Below, piece by piece: positions 47,219 through 58,781 of a DNA stretch of 64,000 bases. The position numbers and the translations under genes are program-made. The notes beneath the pieces were generated by a model that was not told the origin of the DNA, ran no database searches, and was given only the letters and a program-made list of their open reading frames with translations. The DNA is from Kingdonia uniflora. Its lineage: Eukaryota; Streptophyta; Magnoliopsida; Ranunculales; Circaeasteraceae. The stretch is from NCBI GenBank assembly GCA_014058105.1, contig JACGCM010001620.1, positions 620,001-684,000 on the forward strand. Direction: 5' to 3'. How positions within the stretch are numbered: position 1 is the first letter of the stretch; every line of letters starts with the position of its first letter.

Positions 47219-47956
47219 TCTATCTTTCGCTACCCTCTTTTAGGTATATAACTCAAAATAATCAACCAAATAAAAAATAACCTCTTTAAGAGCATAAGTG
47301 TAGCCTACCTAAAGTATATCTATCAAGATGAGTTGGAAATATTTGAAAAAGTAAAAAAAAAAAATCCCCAAAAACTACTCTATGTAAAAAGAAAATATGA
47401 CGTGTAACAATAAAAAGTTAAAAAAAAAATTTAAAAAGTAGTTTTAACTTTTTCAAACACTTTCTACATATTAATTTTAGTTAAAAAAAAATTTACACGT
47501 AATAAAGTTGTCATAGTTGGCTACCCAATTTTTTTTTATTTCTCCTCAACAACGAGGAGAGAGAGTATGGAAACCTAAAATAACTACCCACTTTGGGAAG
47601 CTAAAAACATGATATTTAGCATTTTCTCATCTTTATTTTAACTATAGAGAGCCTACACTAGATGCTCTAACAGGTTTCTCTCCATCTTTGACTGATTTTT
47701 CTTTCCCTCTCTACGATTTCTTTCCCTCTCCACGATTTTACTCTTTCTTTAATTTTGTCTTCAAACTCCAGCAAAGTACTAGGACCCCGTTTGATATTTT
47801 TGTGTTTTCGTCGTCTCTCTTTTATCCTCTTTCTTCATCTCACTTTTTTCTCTTTCTCTCTCTAGTCATATCTCAACTCAAAATTATTATTCTATTTTTC
47901 TCTCTTTCTCTCTCTAGACCCTTAGCTTTAGAAGCTCAAGAGTGTTTTTTTTCCAC

Positions 47957-48190
47957 CAACGCTAGGTTCCTAGCGTTTTGTGTTATTGAAATGCAAGGCC
48001 AACAACTTTTAATATTATTCATCAACGCTAGGACCCTATCGTTTTGTATGATATAGAAATGCAATGCCAACAATTTCCAATATTACCTATCAACGTTAGG
48101 ACCCTAGCGTTGGGAAATTTTCTTTTTCTTTTTTTCTTTTTTCAGTTTTTTTGTTATTTTTAATGAACGCTAGGTTTGTAGCGTTAAAAA
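47957..48190. repeat. AACGCTAGG / CCTAGCGTT palindrome family
   Basis: Four inverted-repeat sites: AACGCTAGGTTCCTAGCGTT (47959), AACGCTAGGACCCTATCGTT (about 48025), AACGTTAGGACCCTAGCGTT (about 48093) and AACGCTAGGTTTGTAGCGTT (about 48165). They are spaced about 65-72 bases apart, and the first three are each followed by similar sequence (TTGTGTTATTGAAATGCAAGGCCAACAA-like, in part). This is a short degenerate array whose units carry a near-perfect 20-base palindrome. Confidence 0.85.
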
Positions 48191-48948
48191 GTTAACAAAT
48201 TTGTTTTTAACCAAAAGGCTGACTAAGTAAAGTTTTTGTTGGGGTGCACCTCTTTTAAAGATGGCGACTACAAGCGTAGTGAGATTAGCAAAACAGTTTT
48301 GTTGGTGTGCTCCTCTTTTTAAAGCGGAGGACTATTAAGCGTAGTAAGGTATTGCAAAACAGCGTAGTGAAGTTCGAATCACCCGCTATTGAGAGGGAAA
48401 CCTAAAAGAGCCCAAAATAAATATTGGTCGTTCACCACTAGGCCATACTAGGAGGAAGTATATTCATTTCCAAAAGTACCATAAAGAGGAACCCGATCTT
48501 TGTTCAAACTTTAAAAATATATATATACAAAAATAGCGTGTCAATCATCCATTGGTTAAGAGTTGAATAATCCAATGTTCATTTACGATGTGAGTATCCC
48601 GAGGACTTTTTGGATTTATTTCAAAATGGTAGTTTTGTCTTTAACAAAAATTGAGTTAGGTTGACCAAATTCAGAGATGGTCGACTGCAGTTGACTGCAG
48701 TCAAGCTGCAAATGTGGGGTGTATGTCAAATATTTTCCAAACAATGGGTATAAGTCAAATATATCATAAAACATCAGGGTATACGTCAAATTCACTCGTT
48801 TGTTCTCTAATATGGTCTACTTATACTCTTCTGACATACAAAATTTCATAAAAGCACTTTCAAAGAGCTCCGAAGAGGTATTAATAATATTAAGCCATTA
48901 ATGAATAAAGAAGCTCATGTCTGGTTTTTATTGATTACGATCAATTAC

Positions 48949-48966
48949 GCACGCGCTAGCGCGTGC
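48949..48966. repeat. 18-base perfect palindrome
   Basis: GCACGCGCTAGCGCGTGC is a perfect inverted repeat in an AT-rich region, followed by AAGCGC. Its function is unknown. The phrase 'ACGCACGCGCTAGCGCGTGC' could form a small cruciform. Confidence 0.85.
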
Positions 48967-49983
48967 AAGCGCATTATTTTTTAGATTAAAGTTGAGGTCG
49001 AGTGTAATTATTTGATATATTACTTAATTTTGAATGTAAAGATATGTTGTTGGTTTTGTGTTTAAGTATTATCGAGTTTTGTAATGATTGTCTCCATTCT
49101 TGTAATATCTTATATTATAAACAAAAAATGGATCTATTTGACAATGGCAGAATAGACCAGTTTATCTCCTAATGGTTGATGCATTTTGATTTTCATGAAT
49201 TATTTTGGGGGAATGGTATTTGTTATTTTTCACAATGCTTACTCATTTGTTGATACAGAACACAAAAATCTATAACCTTTCTTTTAAAGAACCTGAAGAT
49301 ATATATTTTTTAGTTTGATGTTTCAGTTTGTATAAGAACAAATTAATGGGAAGAAGTTTTGATGGACTTTGCAAGTATTTGTCTTTGTGGACTTTGCTCA
49401 AGGATTATATTTTGATTTTCTGTATGTGTTTTGTAATATTCTAATGTATCTCACTGAACTGGTTTAAAAACTCTTGTGTATATAATCTTGTAATCCCTTA
49501 GATAGTGTTATTTGCATATATAGAAGGAACTTTATTGTTATTTGTTTTATGGGTACTATATCATCACCATTTTCTTACTAAGTGAAAGGAAAATTAAAAT
49601 AAAATAAAATTTAATTGATAGAAATCACTACCTCAAAAATAAGTTTTGCTTATAAAGTTACTGGGCATTTGGCACAACATCTTCCAGTTTTTTGGTTGTA
49701 TCGAAGAAATTCACGGCAGTAGGTTGGCTGCATAAATCATTAAACACTGCAATAACATTATTATTAATTTTGATACATTGAAGAAATAAAATATTTTAAA
49801 TTGAAAGACATATCAAGGGTCAACCGATATAGAGTTGGTTTATGTATCCGATCCCAATAAGTTTTAAAAGAGTTTTATATGACCTATAGATGCAACAAAT
49901 CCATAAGAGATCAAAACACAATAGCCGATCACACGGCAAACACACATAGGATAGCCACCTGCATAAGTGTGTGGCAAACAATC

Positions 49984-51387
49984 CTAACCCAAATGAACAG
50001 CGACTCAGTCACACCATTTAAACATAGATGAAATAACAACTTAACCATCACAACATCAAATCACACATGAACAGTGACTAATTAACCAGACACACATCAA
50101 AACACATCAGTCTCTAAAAGACTAAAATAGGAATCAAAGACAAAGCCACGAGAATACCACGCAAAAGCACAACTTCCTAAAAGAGAATGAGAACACCACC
50201 CAATATGCCTAACAACTAGGAAAAGATGCATTGAAACAACAACTACTAAAGAACACAATATAAACTATAACTATATCACAAACACCTCTCTGTCCAGAGT
50301 AACACTCTAAATCAATACTGATTAAATTAGTAAAGGAATTTAGCAAAGAAGGGAAACTCGCCTGATAAAGAACAAACCGCAAGCCAATAATCGATCGGAC
50401 AATCAACCTCAACACCACAAGTACAACAACCGAACCAACACAATCAAACGCCTACACCACCACATCTTCACAATCTTAAAAATAACCCCAAACACCAAAA
50501 CCCTAAATCACAAGGGTTTCACCAAATAGAAATTAAATCATAATAAGGAGAAGGATAGGGGAATTACTCACCGAAGGAAGAGCGGCTGAGCTCAGAAAGG
50601 AAACGCGACGAATCGGTGAGAAGTGGAAGAAAGGATTAAATTTGGAGAGTGAGTGAGAGAGTGAGTGTTGAATGAGAGAGAGAAAAAAATGAAATGAAAT
50701 GGGTAATAAAACCTAAAACCAACACCCATTTCGAGGAAGGGAAACAACGACCAAGATCACGAAGAAAAGACCCAATCTGGTCTTCTAAACACGCCTCTGT
50801 TCGAGCAAAATACTTTTCTATTTGAACAGAACAAGACAGGTAGAAGTCTATTCGAACAGAATAAAAGTTGTTCGACCAAAATGAAGCAGGTTGAAACAAA
50901 TTCAAACAGAAAAGGCTTGTTCGAATAAAATAAGGCAGAATGAAACATGTTTGAATAGAGTAAGGTTTGTTCGAATATAAACAAGCAGGAATAAACTTAT
51001 TCGAACAGGAACAAGTCTGTTCAAATAGAACTGAATAGAAACATCCCAGAACTCCAAAAGCAAAAGATTCTCTCTAATAAAAACTGGAGAAACCTAAAGG
51101 AGAAAAAATAACACAGATCCACCCTGGATCGCACACCACACAACAATAAACAACAACAACACCTCCACCAAGCCAACCACAGGCTCCCAAACCACAACAC
51201 AACCTCCTCCGCCCAACAACCACCAAAACATAAAAAATGAAGAAAGAAGAACTCAAGCCCTGATAAATGCAATAAGATGTAGATGCATGATGAATGGTAA
51301 TGTATGCATAATCAAGGTGATAGTGATAAAATAAATAATGATGATAATAATAATAATAAATAAATAAATAAAATCTGGGTCATTGCA
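49984..51387 (-). repeat. 3' LTR of the chromovirus
   Basis: About 1.4 kb, similar over its length to 56817-58216. The end next to the polypurine tract reads GGGTCATTGCA on the plus strand, where the other LTR has GGGTCATTACA. A region rich in TTCGAACAGA-like words lies at 50805-51040. The minus-strand open frames here (for example 50636-50905) are LTR sequence and not genes. Confidence 0.85.
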
Positions 51388-51431
51388 TTCTACCCCCCTA
51401 AAAGAAATTCTACCCCGGAATTCTACAAACC

Positions 51432-51821
51432 TCAACCCGAAAATAGGTGCGGATAACGATCCCTCACATCTGCCTCTAACTCCCAAGAAGCCTCACAAGG
51501 ATCATGGTGACCCCACTAAACCTTCACGAAAGGAATAACCTTGCTACGCAAAATCTTATCCTCTCGATCCAAAATACATACCGGATGCTCCACATAAGAG
51601 GCATCTTTCTGAACCTCTAGGTGCTCCCAATCAATAACATGAGTTGGATCCCGCTCATACTTCCTTAGCATAGAAACATGAAACACATTATGAACTCGAT
51701 CCATCTGTGGTGGCAATGCCAAATGGTAAGCTAACTCTTTAACTCTGGCAAGAATCTCAAAAGGTCCAATAAATCTCGGAGCCAACCTCCCCTTCTTACT
51801 GAAATGCATCACGCCCTTCAT
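51432..51821 (-). pseudogene. Integrase tail and chromodomain of the chromovirus
   Basis: Minus strand: HFSKKGRLAPRFIGPFEIL is the GPY/F motif; VHNVFHVSMLRKYERDPTHV and HPVCILDREDKILRSKVIPF follow; then, after one stop, WGHHDPCEASWELEADVRDR, the conserved core of the plant chromovirus chromodomain. In active elements this domain guides insertion into particular chromatin. One stop (after PFVKV) interrupts it here. Confidence 0.86.
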
Positions 51822-51949
51822 AGGAAAAACTATCAGTAAAACGTGATCACCAATCTCAAACTCTAACGGTCTCCTACGAATGTCGGCATAACTCTTCTGT
51901 CAATTCAATGTTGTACGTAACCGATCTCTAACAATGGAAATGCTCACCG

Positions 51950-52720
51950 TGGTCTCACGAACCAAATCTGGCCCCAGTAAACTCTACTCACCAACCTCTG
52001 CCCAACTTAGCGGTGATTTGTACCATACAAAGCCTCATAAGGTGCCATTCCAATGCTCGACTGGAAGCTGTTATTATATGCAAACTTTGCCCATGGAAAA
52101 TGCCCATCCCAATTGGCCTTGAAGTCCAACACACAAGCCCGAAGCATGTCCTCAAGAATTTGGTTAACTCTCTCAGTCTGACCATCAGTCTGTGGGTGAA
52201 ATGCCGTGCTAAAATCCAGTCTAGCGTCCATTGCTCGTTGAAAACTCCTCCAAAATTTGTCGGTAAACCTAGCATCTCGATCTGACACTATAGACACAGG
52301 TACTCCATGCAACCGTACTATCTCATTCACGTACAACCTACTCAACTCCTCAAGAGTCAAAGTCTTACGAACTGGAATAAAATGAACTGACTTGGTCAAT
52401 CGGTCAACTATTACCTAAATCGAATCATGGTTTCTCTTCGTCCTCGGTAATCCCAAAATGAAATCCATAGTCACATGTTCCCACTTCCACTCCGGAAACT
52501 GTAAAGGTTTAAGTTGCCTCACTAGTTTCTAGTGCTCGGCTTTCACCTGCTAACATGTAAGACATTTGGAAAAAAACTCGGCTATCTCTCACTTTATGTT
52601 ATCCCACCAATAATGCCTCTTCAAGTTCTGGTACATCTTGGTACTGCTTGGATGAATAGTAAACCTAGAGCCGTGAGCCTCATTCAAAATCTCACGCATC
52701 AATGTCTCTAAATCTGGCAT
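51950..52720 (-). pseudogene. Integrase core of the chromovirus
   Basis: Minus strand: the finger (MYQNLKRHYWWDNIK ... KCLTC.QVK), WKWEHVTMDFILGLPRT, VDRLTKSVHFIPV with the first Asp, VSIVSDRDARFTDKFW with the second, and HPQTDGQTERVNQILEDMLR with the catalytic Glu. The catalytic triad is present, but stops follow CLTC and precede the VIVDRLTKS segment, so the copy is inactive. Confidence 0.88.
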
Positions 52721-52798
52721 ACATAATCTCCACATGTATCTGATACTACAATCAGAACTAACTGTCCAATCTGGTCTGCTATCATCTGAAACCCAAGA

Positions 52799-53609
52799 CT
52801 ATAACTTCGCATCCTGCTGTTGAGGTTCCACAATCCGAGAAATCAAAGACGGTTGAACTCTCAAATTAGTAACAAAACCACCAGTGCCTCGTGAAAACAA
52901 ATTTAGCCCCAAATTTTTTATATCACGAAGTGACAACCATTCACGAATCATAAGATGAGCAAGAAATCCCCTAGGCAAGCGGCTCAAAGCATCAGCCACC
53001 ACATTTGTCTTCCCTGGGTAATACTGCAAGTCAACATCATAATCTTTCAGAAATTTCATCCATATGTGCTACCTCATATTCAACTCCTTCTGAGAGAAAA
53101 GGTATCTCAAACTCTTATGATCTGAATAGAGCTCAAACCTCTCCCCATAAAGATAATGTCGCCAAATCTTTAAAGTAAACACCATAACTACCAACTCAAG
53201 ATCATGAGTAGGATAGTTCCTCTCGTGTACCTTAAGTTGTCTAGAAGTATAAGCAACAACCTTTCCGACCCTCCTGCATCAATACACAACCAAGTCCGCT
53301 GAGTGATGCATCGCAGTAAACCATATATTTCTGCCCGCTGGAAGGAACAATAAGAACTGGAGCAGCAGTCAACCTCTTCTTCAACTCTGCGAATGCCAAA
53401 TCATACTTGTCATCCCAAACGAATCTAACATCCTTCTGTGTTAATCGAGTCAACAAAGCTACAATCCGAGATAATCCCTTGATGAATCTACGATAATACC
53501 CAGCTAAACCCTGAAAACTGCGTATCTCCATAACATTAGACGGCTGAACCCAATCTGTAACGGTCTCAATCTTAGAAGGATCCACTGTGATGCCATCCTT
53601 GGATACCAC
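52799..53609 (-). pseudogene. RNase H of the chromovirus
   Basis: Minus strand: a connection part ([19 protein letters not shown]), then [18 protein letters not shown] with the first catalytic Asp, and after a frame change a region ending [20 protein letters not shown] with ALSR (52960-53059). The frame change near 53240 splits it. Confidence 0.86.
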
Positions 53610-53614
53610 GTGAC

Positions 53615-54268
53615 CTAGAAATTTTCTTCCTTCTGCCAGAAATCATACTTCTCAAACTTAGCAAACAACTCGCTCTCCCTCAAAGTCTGTAAAATAATCT
53701 TCAAGTGTCCCTCATTCTCGGCCTCAGTCTTCGAATAAATGAGAATGTCATCCACGAACACAATAACGAACCGGTCTAGATAAGGGCGAAAAACTCTATT
53801 CATCAAATCCATAAAAGCTGCAAGAGCATTCGTCAATCCAAAAGGCATAACCTAAAACTCGTAGTGCCCATAACGTGTTCGGAATGTTATCTTAGAAATA
53901 TCCTCCTTCTTGATCCTCAGCTGATGGTAACCCGATCTGAGATCAATCTTTGAAAAGAACTGCGCTCCCCGAAGCTGATCAAACAAATCCTTGATCCTAG
54001 GTAAGGGATACTTATTCTTGATCGTGACTTTGTTCAACTCGCGATAGTCAATACAAAGACGCATAGACCCGTCCTTCTTCTTAGCAAATAATACTTGAGC
54101 GCCCCACCGTAAAGTACTCGGCTTGATAAACTTCTGATCCATCAACTCATAAATCAGATCATATAATTCCTTCAGCTCAACTGGTGTCATACGATACGAA
54201 GCCTTAGAAATCAGAGTGGTACCAGGTAAAAGATCTATACTAAAATCAATCTCTCTCGCTGGTGGCAA
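53615..54268 (-). pseudogene. Reverse transcriptase of the chromovirus
   Basis: Minus strand: [49 protein letters not shown], then a stop at the YGHYEF / MPFGLT junction, and the active site [13 protein letters not shown]. All core motifs are visible, and the single stop at 53849-53851 is the main defect in this part. Confidence 0.9.
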
Positions 54269-54280
54269 ACTGGGTATCTG

Positions 54281-54760
54281 CTAGAAAACGTCAGAAAAGT
54301 CATACACAACTGGAATAGAGCTAACATCGACACCAGAGGACTCTAACTCTAAGAATGCCAACAAGCCGTCCCCTGACCGTGCAGATTTTGAACTAGCAAA
54401 CATGAATCGCTTCTCCCCAGGAATACTGAAAGTAGTCGACCGTTCAAAATAGTCTAAAGTAACTCGATGCGTCGATAACCAATCCATACCCAGGATAATG
54501 CCAAACTCTTGCATCGGTAGTACTAACAAGTCTGCTGAAAGGACGTGACCACAAACAACTATCGGGCAATCCCTACAAATACGTGAGATAAACACTGAGG
54601 TATCAAGAGGAGTACCCACAGAAATCTCATCATGCAATAAGAAAGACTAAAAACTAATAAAACAAAGAAATATGTATGATATGAATGAATGCGATGCACC
54701 AGAATCAAAAAGAACTCAAGCGTGCGTATAAGAAATATGAATCGTACCTTCCATCATAGG
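54281..54760 (-). pseudogene. Aspartic protease of the chromovirus
   Basis: Minus strand: LFDSGASHSFI with the active-site DSG (near 54700-54730), then in another frame PLDTSVFISRICRDCPIVVC, ADLLVLPMQEFGIILGMDWL and STHRVTLDYFERS (54281-54637), the typical protease tail. A frame change separates them. Confidence 0.85.
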
Positions 54761-54959
54761 TGGAGCGGCGCGAACACCTCGCCTCCCAACTGTATACACC
54801 TTCCCCTGCCCGTGGCCCTGGCCCTGGCCCTGCTGCTGACCTGGATGTTGCTGTCTCTACCCACCCTGAGGGCCTGGAACTATCTGTCTACACCGAGGAC
54901 CCTGAAACTATCTCTGCTGAAACTGCTGAATCTACTGTGGTTGCGGCTGGTGACTAACG

Positions 54960-56022
54960 GGACCCTGAAACTGTCACAACGGTTGAGGACCCCGGTCTAG
55001 TTTAGGACAAAACTTTTTAGCATGCCCCTTCTCCCCGCAGTTCCAGCAATAACGGGAAGATAGTTGAGGTCCTTCCAAATGTTGTCCTCCCATAACTCTA
55101 GCTGGTGCACCATCAGTAACGCCCAACTTCTGCCTCTTCGAGCCTAAGCTCTCATACTGACCCTGAACTACCTTGCCTTATCGGGTCACAGATCCTGTCT
55201 CTGCTGGCTCCTCAAGTCCTTGGATTTGCGATCCTCCACATCGTTCTGCTCTATCGCCAAAGCTTTAGACATAACCTCTCTATACGAACTAGCACCTAAA
55301 GCAATCAAAAACTTCCTAAAGTACAGATGAAGACCCTTTAAAAAATCTATCTTGCGTTGTTCCTCATCCTGAACAAAAAACGGAACATACCGAGAGAATT
55401 TGTTGAATTGCTTATCATACTTAGAAATACTCATATCGCCCTGCTCAAGCGCGTAGAACTCAGAAATGTGGGAGTCTTTGTAACTCTGCAGGAAATACTG
55501 CTCGAAGAACTGATCCTGAAAGGATGCCCAAAGTATCGGAGTCTCAACCATAGTCATCTTGGCTATATTCCACCAATGATCTGCCTTAATCTATAAAAGA
55601 TAAGTCGCAAGTGTCACCCTCTGGTCATCCGGACACTTCATTGTGTTCAAAGTCTTCTCTAAAGACTTGAACCATGTCTCTGCCTCAGATGGAACTAACG
55701 TGCCAGAAAACATCGGATGATTATACTTCTGAAGCTGCTCAAGGTAACTGTACTCTCTAGCCACTGGGCTCCTGGCCTACTGGACATAGGCGGTGAAGCA
55801 CTCCATAAACTGCTTCATCTATGCTGAAAAACTGGGAACAACTGGAATAGGTAAAGTATCAAGCTGCTCTGGAACTACTGGAGTTGGAGGAATACCCTAA
55901 GAAATTGAAACAGATCCCAAACTCTCCTGACTGAGCGCTGGTTAATCAGCAAGTGCACCTCTACGAGTTCCCCCAAGGCTACGACCTACCGTGCGACCTC
56001 TGCCTCTGCCACCTCTAGCCAT
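54960..56022 (-). pseudogene. Gag of the chromovirus
   Basis: Starts MARGGRGRGRTVGRSLGGTR (56022), the usual basic N-terminus of Tekay gag. The capsid core includes EAETWFKSLEKTLNTMKCPD, the open segment 55186-55557 (FEQYFLQSYKDSHISEFYAL and MSISKYDKQFNKFSRYVPFF), and then the zinc knuckle YCWNCGEKGHAKKFCP near 55010-55060 with correct CCHC spacing. Several in-frame stops are present. Confidence 0.87.
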
Positions 56023-56816
56023 ATATTCGAACAAAAGATACACCTCGGGAAAGGAGGAAAGACAAGTGAAACTGAAGATATAAATATAATATCTCGAATA
56101 ATATACAGCGTCAAAAACTAAGATCGTACAAGAAATACTAAAACCAGAATAGAATCTGCAGCAGCAAAACCGGCTCCAAACACAGCTGAAACCCTCAGCA
56201 AAACCTATAACTACTCTGCCTCTGAAAAGGGGGAAACAAAGTGAGAGTGAGCAAAACTACGGCTCACTAATAACCCAACAAGCTAAAATATCCTACGAAT
56301 AAAACTAGTGTAGAGATAAGAGGTAGAGGTGAATGAGATAAGGAATATTAAAGGTATAGTAATATATATAAGAGAAGGATAGAGAAGAGGAAATATGATT
56401 TGCAAAGGGGATTATGATATATATGAGATGATATGATGATATGATGAACTATAGTCCTAATGTTGAATGATTTGATGTTTTAAAGTGTGTACACAATTCT
56501 ATTATAAATTGGTTGATCAACCACTAAGCATGATTACCTTAAAGAGATCCTTAGAGGATACAAGGGTACAATTTTTTGCTCAAGCTCGACCATTCTAAAA
56601 GATATTACCACTTGATCAGAGTGTTCCAGGATTCCCAATCCACGGAGCCAACGTCCGAACTTTATTTACATTCCAAGGATTTTTAACCTCATGGAGGATA
56701 AGACTGGTACCTGAGGAACTCTCTCATACCATCCCACACTCCCGAATGGGTGAATAGGTATGATAGTACCTGTCGCCAACGACTCACCTACTATTTTAAC
56801 CCGATATAGGAATATT
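56023..56816 (-). other. Leader region of the chromovirus, LTR border unresolved
   Basis: Between gag and the part of the right LTR that matches the left LTR. GCAAAACCGGCTCC and ACTTTGTTTCCCCCTTTTCAG-like words (minus strand, 56220-56240) recall the 3' part of Tekay LTRs, so the true LTR may reach into this region. No clear primer binding site was found. An inverted pair TCATACC/GGTATGA lies at 56727 and 56757. Confidence 0.5.
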
Positions 56817-58216
56817 AACCCAGATGAACAGTGACTCAGTCACACCATCTAAACATAGATGAAATAGCAACTTAACCGTCACAACATCAAACCATGAACA
56901 CTGACTAATTAACCAGTCACACATCAAAGCACATCAGTCTCTAAAAGACTGAAACTGGAATCAAAGACAAAGCCACGAGACTACCACGCAAAAGTATAAC
57001 TTCTTAAAAGACAATAAGAACACCACCCAATATGCCTAACAGCTAGGAAAAGATGCACTGAAACAATAACTACTAAAGAATACAATATAGACTATAACTA
57101 TATCATAAACACCTCTCTGTCTAGAGTAACACTCTAAATCAACACTGATTAAATTAGTAAAGGAATTTAACAAAGAAGGGAAACTTGCCTGATAAAGAAC
57201 AAACCGTAACCCAACAATCGATCGGACAATCAACCTCAGCACCACATATACAACAACCAAACCAACACAATCAAACACCTGCACCACCACAACTCCACAA
57301 TCTTAAAAATAACCCCAAATACCAAAACCCTAAACCATAAGGGTTCCACCAAACATAATTCAAATCACAATAAGGGAGGGATAGGGAAATTACTTACCGA
57401 AGGAAAAGAGGCTGAGCTTGAAAAGGAAACGCGACGAATCGGCGAGAAGTGGAAAAAAGGATTTAATTTAGAGAATGAGTGAGAGAGTGAGAGTGAGTGT
57501 TGAATGAGAGAGAGAAAAATGAAATGAAATGGGTAATAAAACCTAAAACTAGTACCCATCTCGAGGAAAGGAAACAACGGCCAAGATCACGAAGAAAAGA
57601 CCCAATCTGGTCTTCTAACCACGCCTCTGTTCGAACAAAATATTTTTCTATTCGAACATAACAAGACAGGCAGAAGTCTATTCGAATAGAATAAAAGTAG
57701 TTTGAAAAAAATGAAGCAGGTTGAAACATATTCGAACAGAAAAAGGCTTGTTCAAATAAAATGAAGCAGAATGAAACATGTTCAAACAGAGCAAGGTTTG
57801 TTCGAATAAAAATGTGCAGGAAGAAACTTATTTGAAGAGGAACAAGTCTATTCGAATAGAACTGAGCAGAAACAGCCCAGAACTCCAAAAACAAAAGATT
57901 CTCTCCAACAAAAATTGAGAAACCCAAAGGAGAAAAGCTAACACAGATCCGCCCCAGATCACACACCACACAACAACCAACAATAACAACACCTCCACCA
58001 AGCCAACCACAGGCTCCCAAACCACAACATAACCTCCTCCGCCAACAACCACTGAAACCACTGAAACGTAGAAAATGAAGAAAGAAGAACTCAAGCCCCG
58101 ATAAATGCAATAAGATGCAGATGCATGATGAATGGTAATGTATGCATAATGAAGGTGATAGTGATATAATATATAATGATGATAATAATAAAAAATAAAT
58201 AATCCGGGTCATTACA
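56817..58216 (-). repeat. 5' LTR of the chromovirus, matched part
   Basis: About 1.4 kb, parallel to 49984-51387. It ends CGGGTCATTACA at 58216. TTCGAACA-type words are dense at 57625-57870, with a different number and spacing from the other LTR. A 249-residue open frame on the minus strand (57463-58212) is this LTR read through and not a gene. Confidence 0.87.
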
Positions 58217-58379
58217 ATATTAATAATGTCAAGGAAATGATCACTGTAAATGTTGCCACAAATTCTATGAACTGCATATTAACTGCTACATAAGTTTCTT
58301 CTTCATGTTTGGCTTACTCTTATTGTTACTAGGTTGAGGGTGAAATTGATAAACTTTTGATAGAAGAAGCTGACTTTTG

Positions 58380-58600
58380 TCATTGAGCCCGGTGAGATAA
58401 AGTTGTGTTGTTATGGATCTTCTATGGGTAATCCTGGACCAGAAGGGTGTGCATCAGTATTTAGAGACCATGATGGTGGGGTTATTGAGGTGTTGTCCAT
58501 GAATATGGTGATGACTACATCATATAATGTAGAATGTACAACAGTGATAGAATCTTTGATCAAAGATTATCAGCTGAGATACAAAAGAGTTTAAGGAGCA
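58380..58600 (+). pseudogene. LINE RNase H fragment
   Basis: Plus strand: CCYGSSMGNPGPEGCASVFR and DHDGGVIEVLS match the start of the plant LINE RNase H domain, and YNVECTTVIESLI its middle. The usual first Asp (LNTDGS in relatives) appears as CCYGS, so the catalytic residue is lost. It lies right before the carrier fragment at 58641. Confidence 0.7.
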
Positions 58601-58640
58601 TCCCTCTGGAAAATGCTAGGTTCGAATAGGGTTGATTGCG

Positions 58641-58781
58641 ATGTTTCAGTCAGCGTTTAAGGATTCGGAGACTGGAGCTATTAGTAATCGTGGGAGATTG
58701 GTTTTTGGGTTTGGTGCTGGTGTTCTTGAGGTGTTGGTTATCGTTACTCCGTTTGAGGCAAGTATGGGATTACAATTGTAG
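58641..58781 (+). pseudogene. Fragment of a mitochondrial succinate/fumarate carrier
   Basis: 46 codons read MFQSAFKDSETGAISNRG and GFGAGVLEVLVIVTPFE, then a stop. This closely matches the loop and following membrane segment of the plant mitochondrial succinate-fumarate carrier (SFC1), including the start of the PFE...K signature of mitochondrial carriers. After PFE the sequence continues GCAAGT, which may be an old GC-type intron donor. No other exons were found in the following kilobase, so it is an isolated piece. Confidence 0.75.

Larger units (their letters stand above)
47219..49983. other. Intergenic region upstream of GCP1
   Basis: The first few hundred bases would include the GCP1 promoter. 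The rest is AT-rich and without a supported gene. The 122-residue frame at 47688-48056 is CT-rich low complexity. It holds an AACGCTAGG repeat family (47957-48190), an imperfect direct duplication of about 65-70 bases beginning GTTGGGGTGCACCTC (48239) and GTTGGTGTGCTCCTC (48300), and an 18-base palindrome at 48949-48966. Nothing else is recognised. Confidence 0.5.
49984..58216 (-). mobile_element. Tekay/Del-type chromovirus (Ty3/gypsy)
   Basis: Minus-strand element. In order it holds the right LTR (ending at 58216 with ATTACA), a leader, gag (from 56022), protease, RT, RNase H, integrase, a C-terminal chromodomain ending at 51432, a polypurine tract (51388-51403, GGGGGGTAGAA on its strand) and the left LTR (49984-51387). 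Domain order and the C-terminal chromodomain make it a chromovirus; residues such as VHNVFHVSMLRKYERDPTHV point to Tekay/Del. All genes contain stops or frame changes. The homologous LTR parts start near 49984 and 56817; the right LTR may extend further left, so the left LTR may be truncated. Confidence 0.9.

Noticed and set aside
47688..48056. 122-residue frame upstream of GCP1
   Set aside because: CT-rich low-complexity DNA giving F/S/L; it crosses the palindrome repeats and has no homologue I recognise.
57463..58212. A 249-residue open frame on the minus strand
   Set aside because: It lies wholly in the chromovirus 5' LTR; the matching LTR at 50636-51400 has the frame broken. Low-complexity F/S/L content and no domain.
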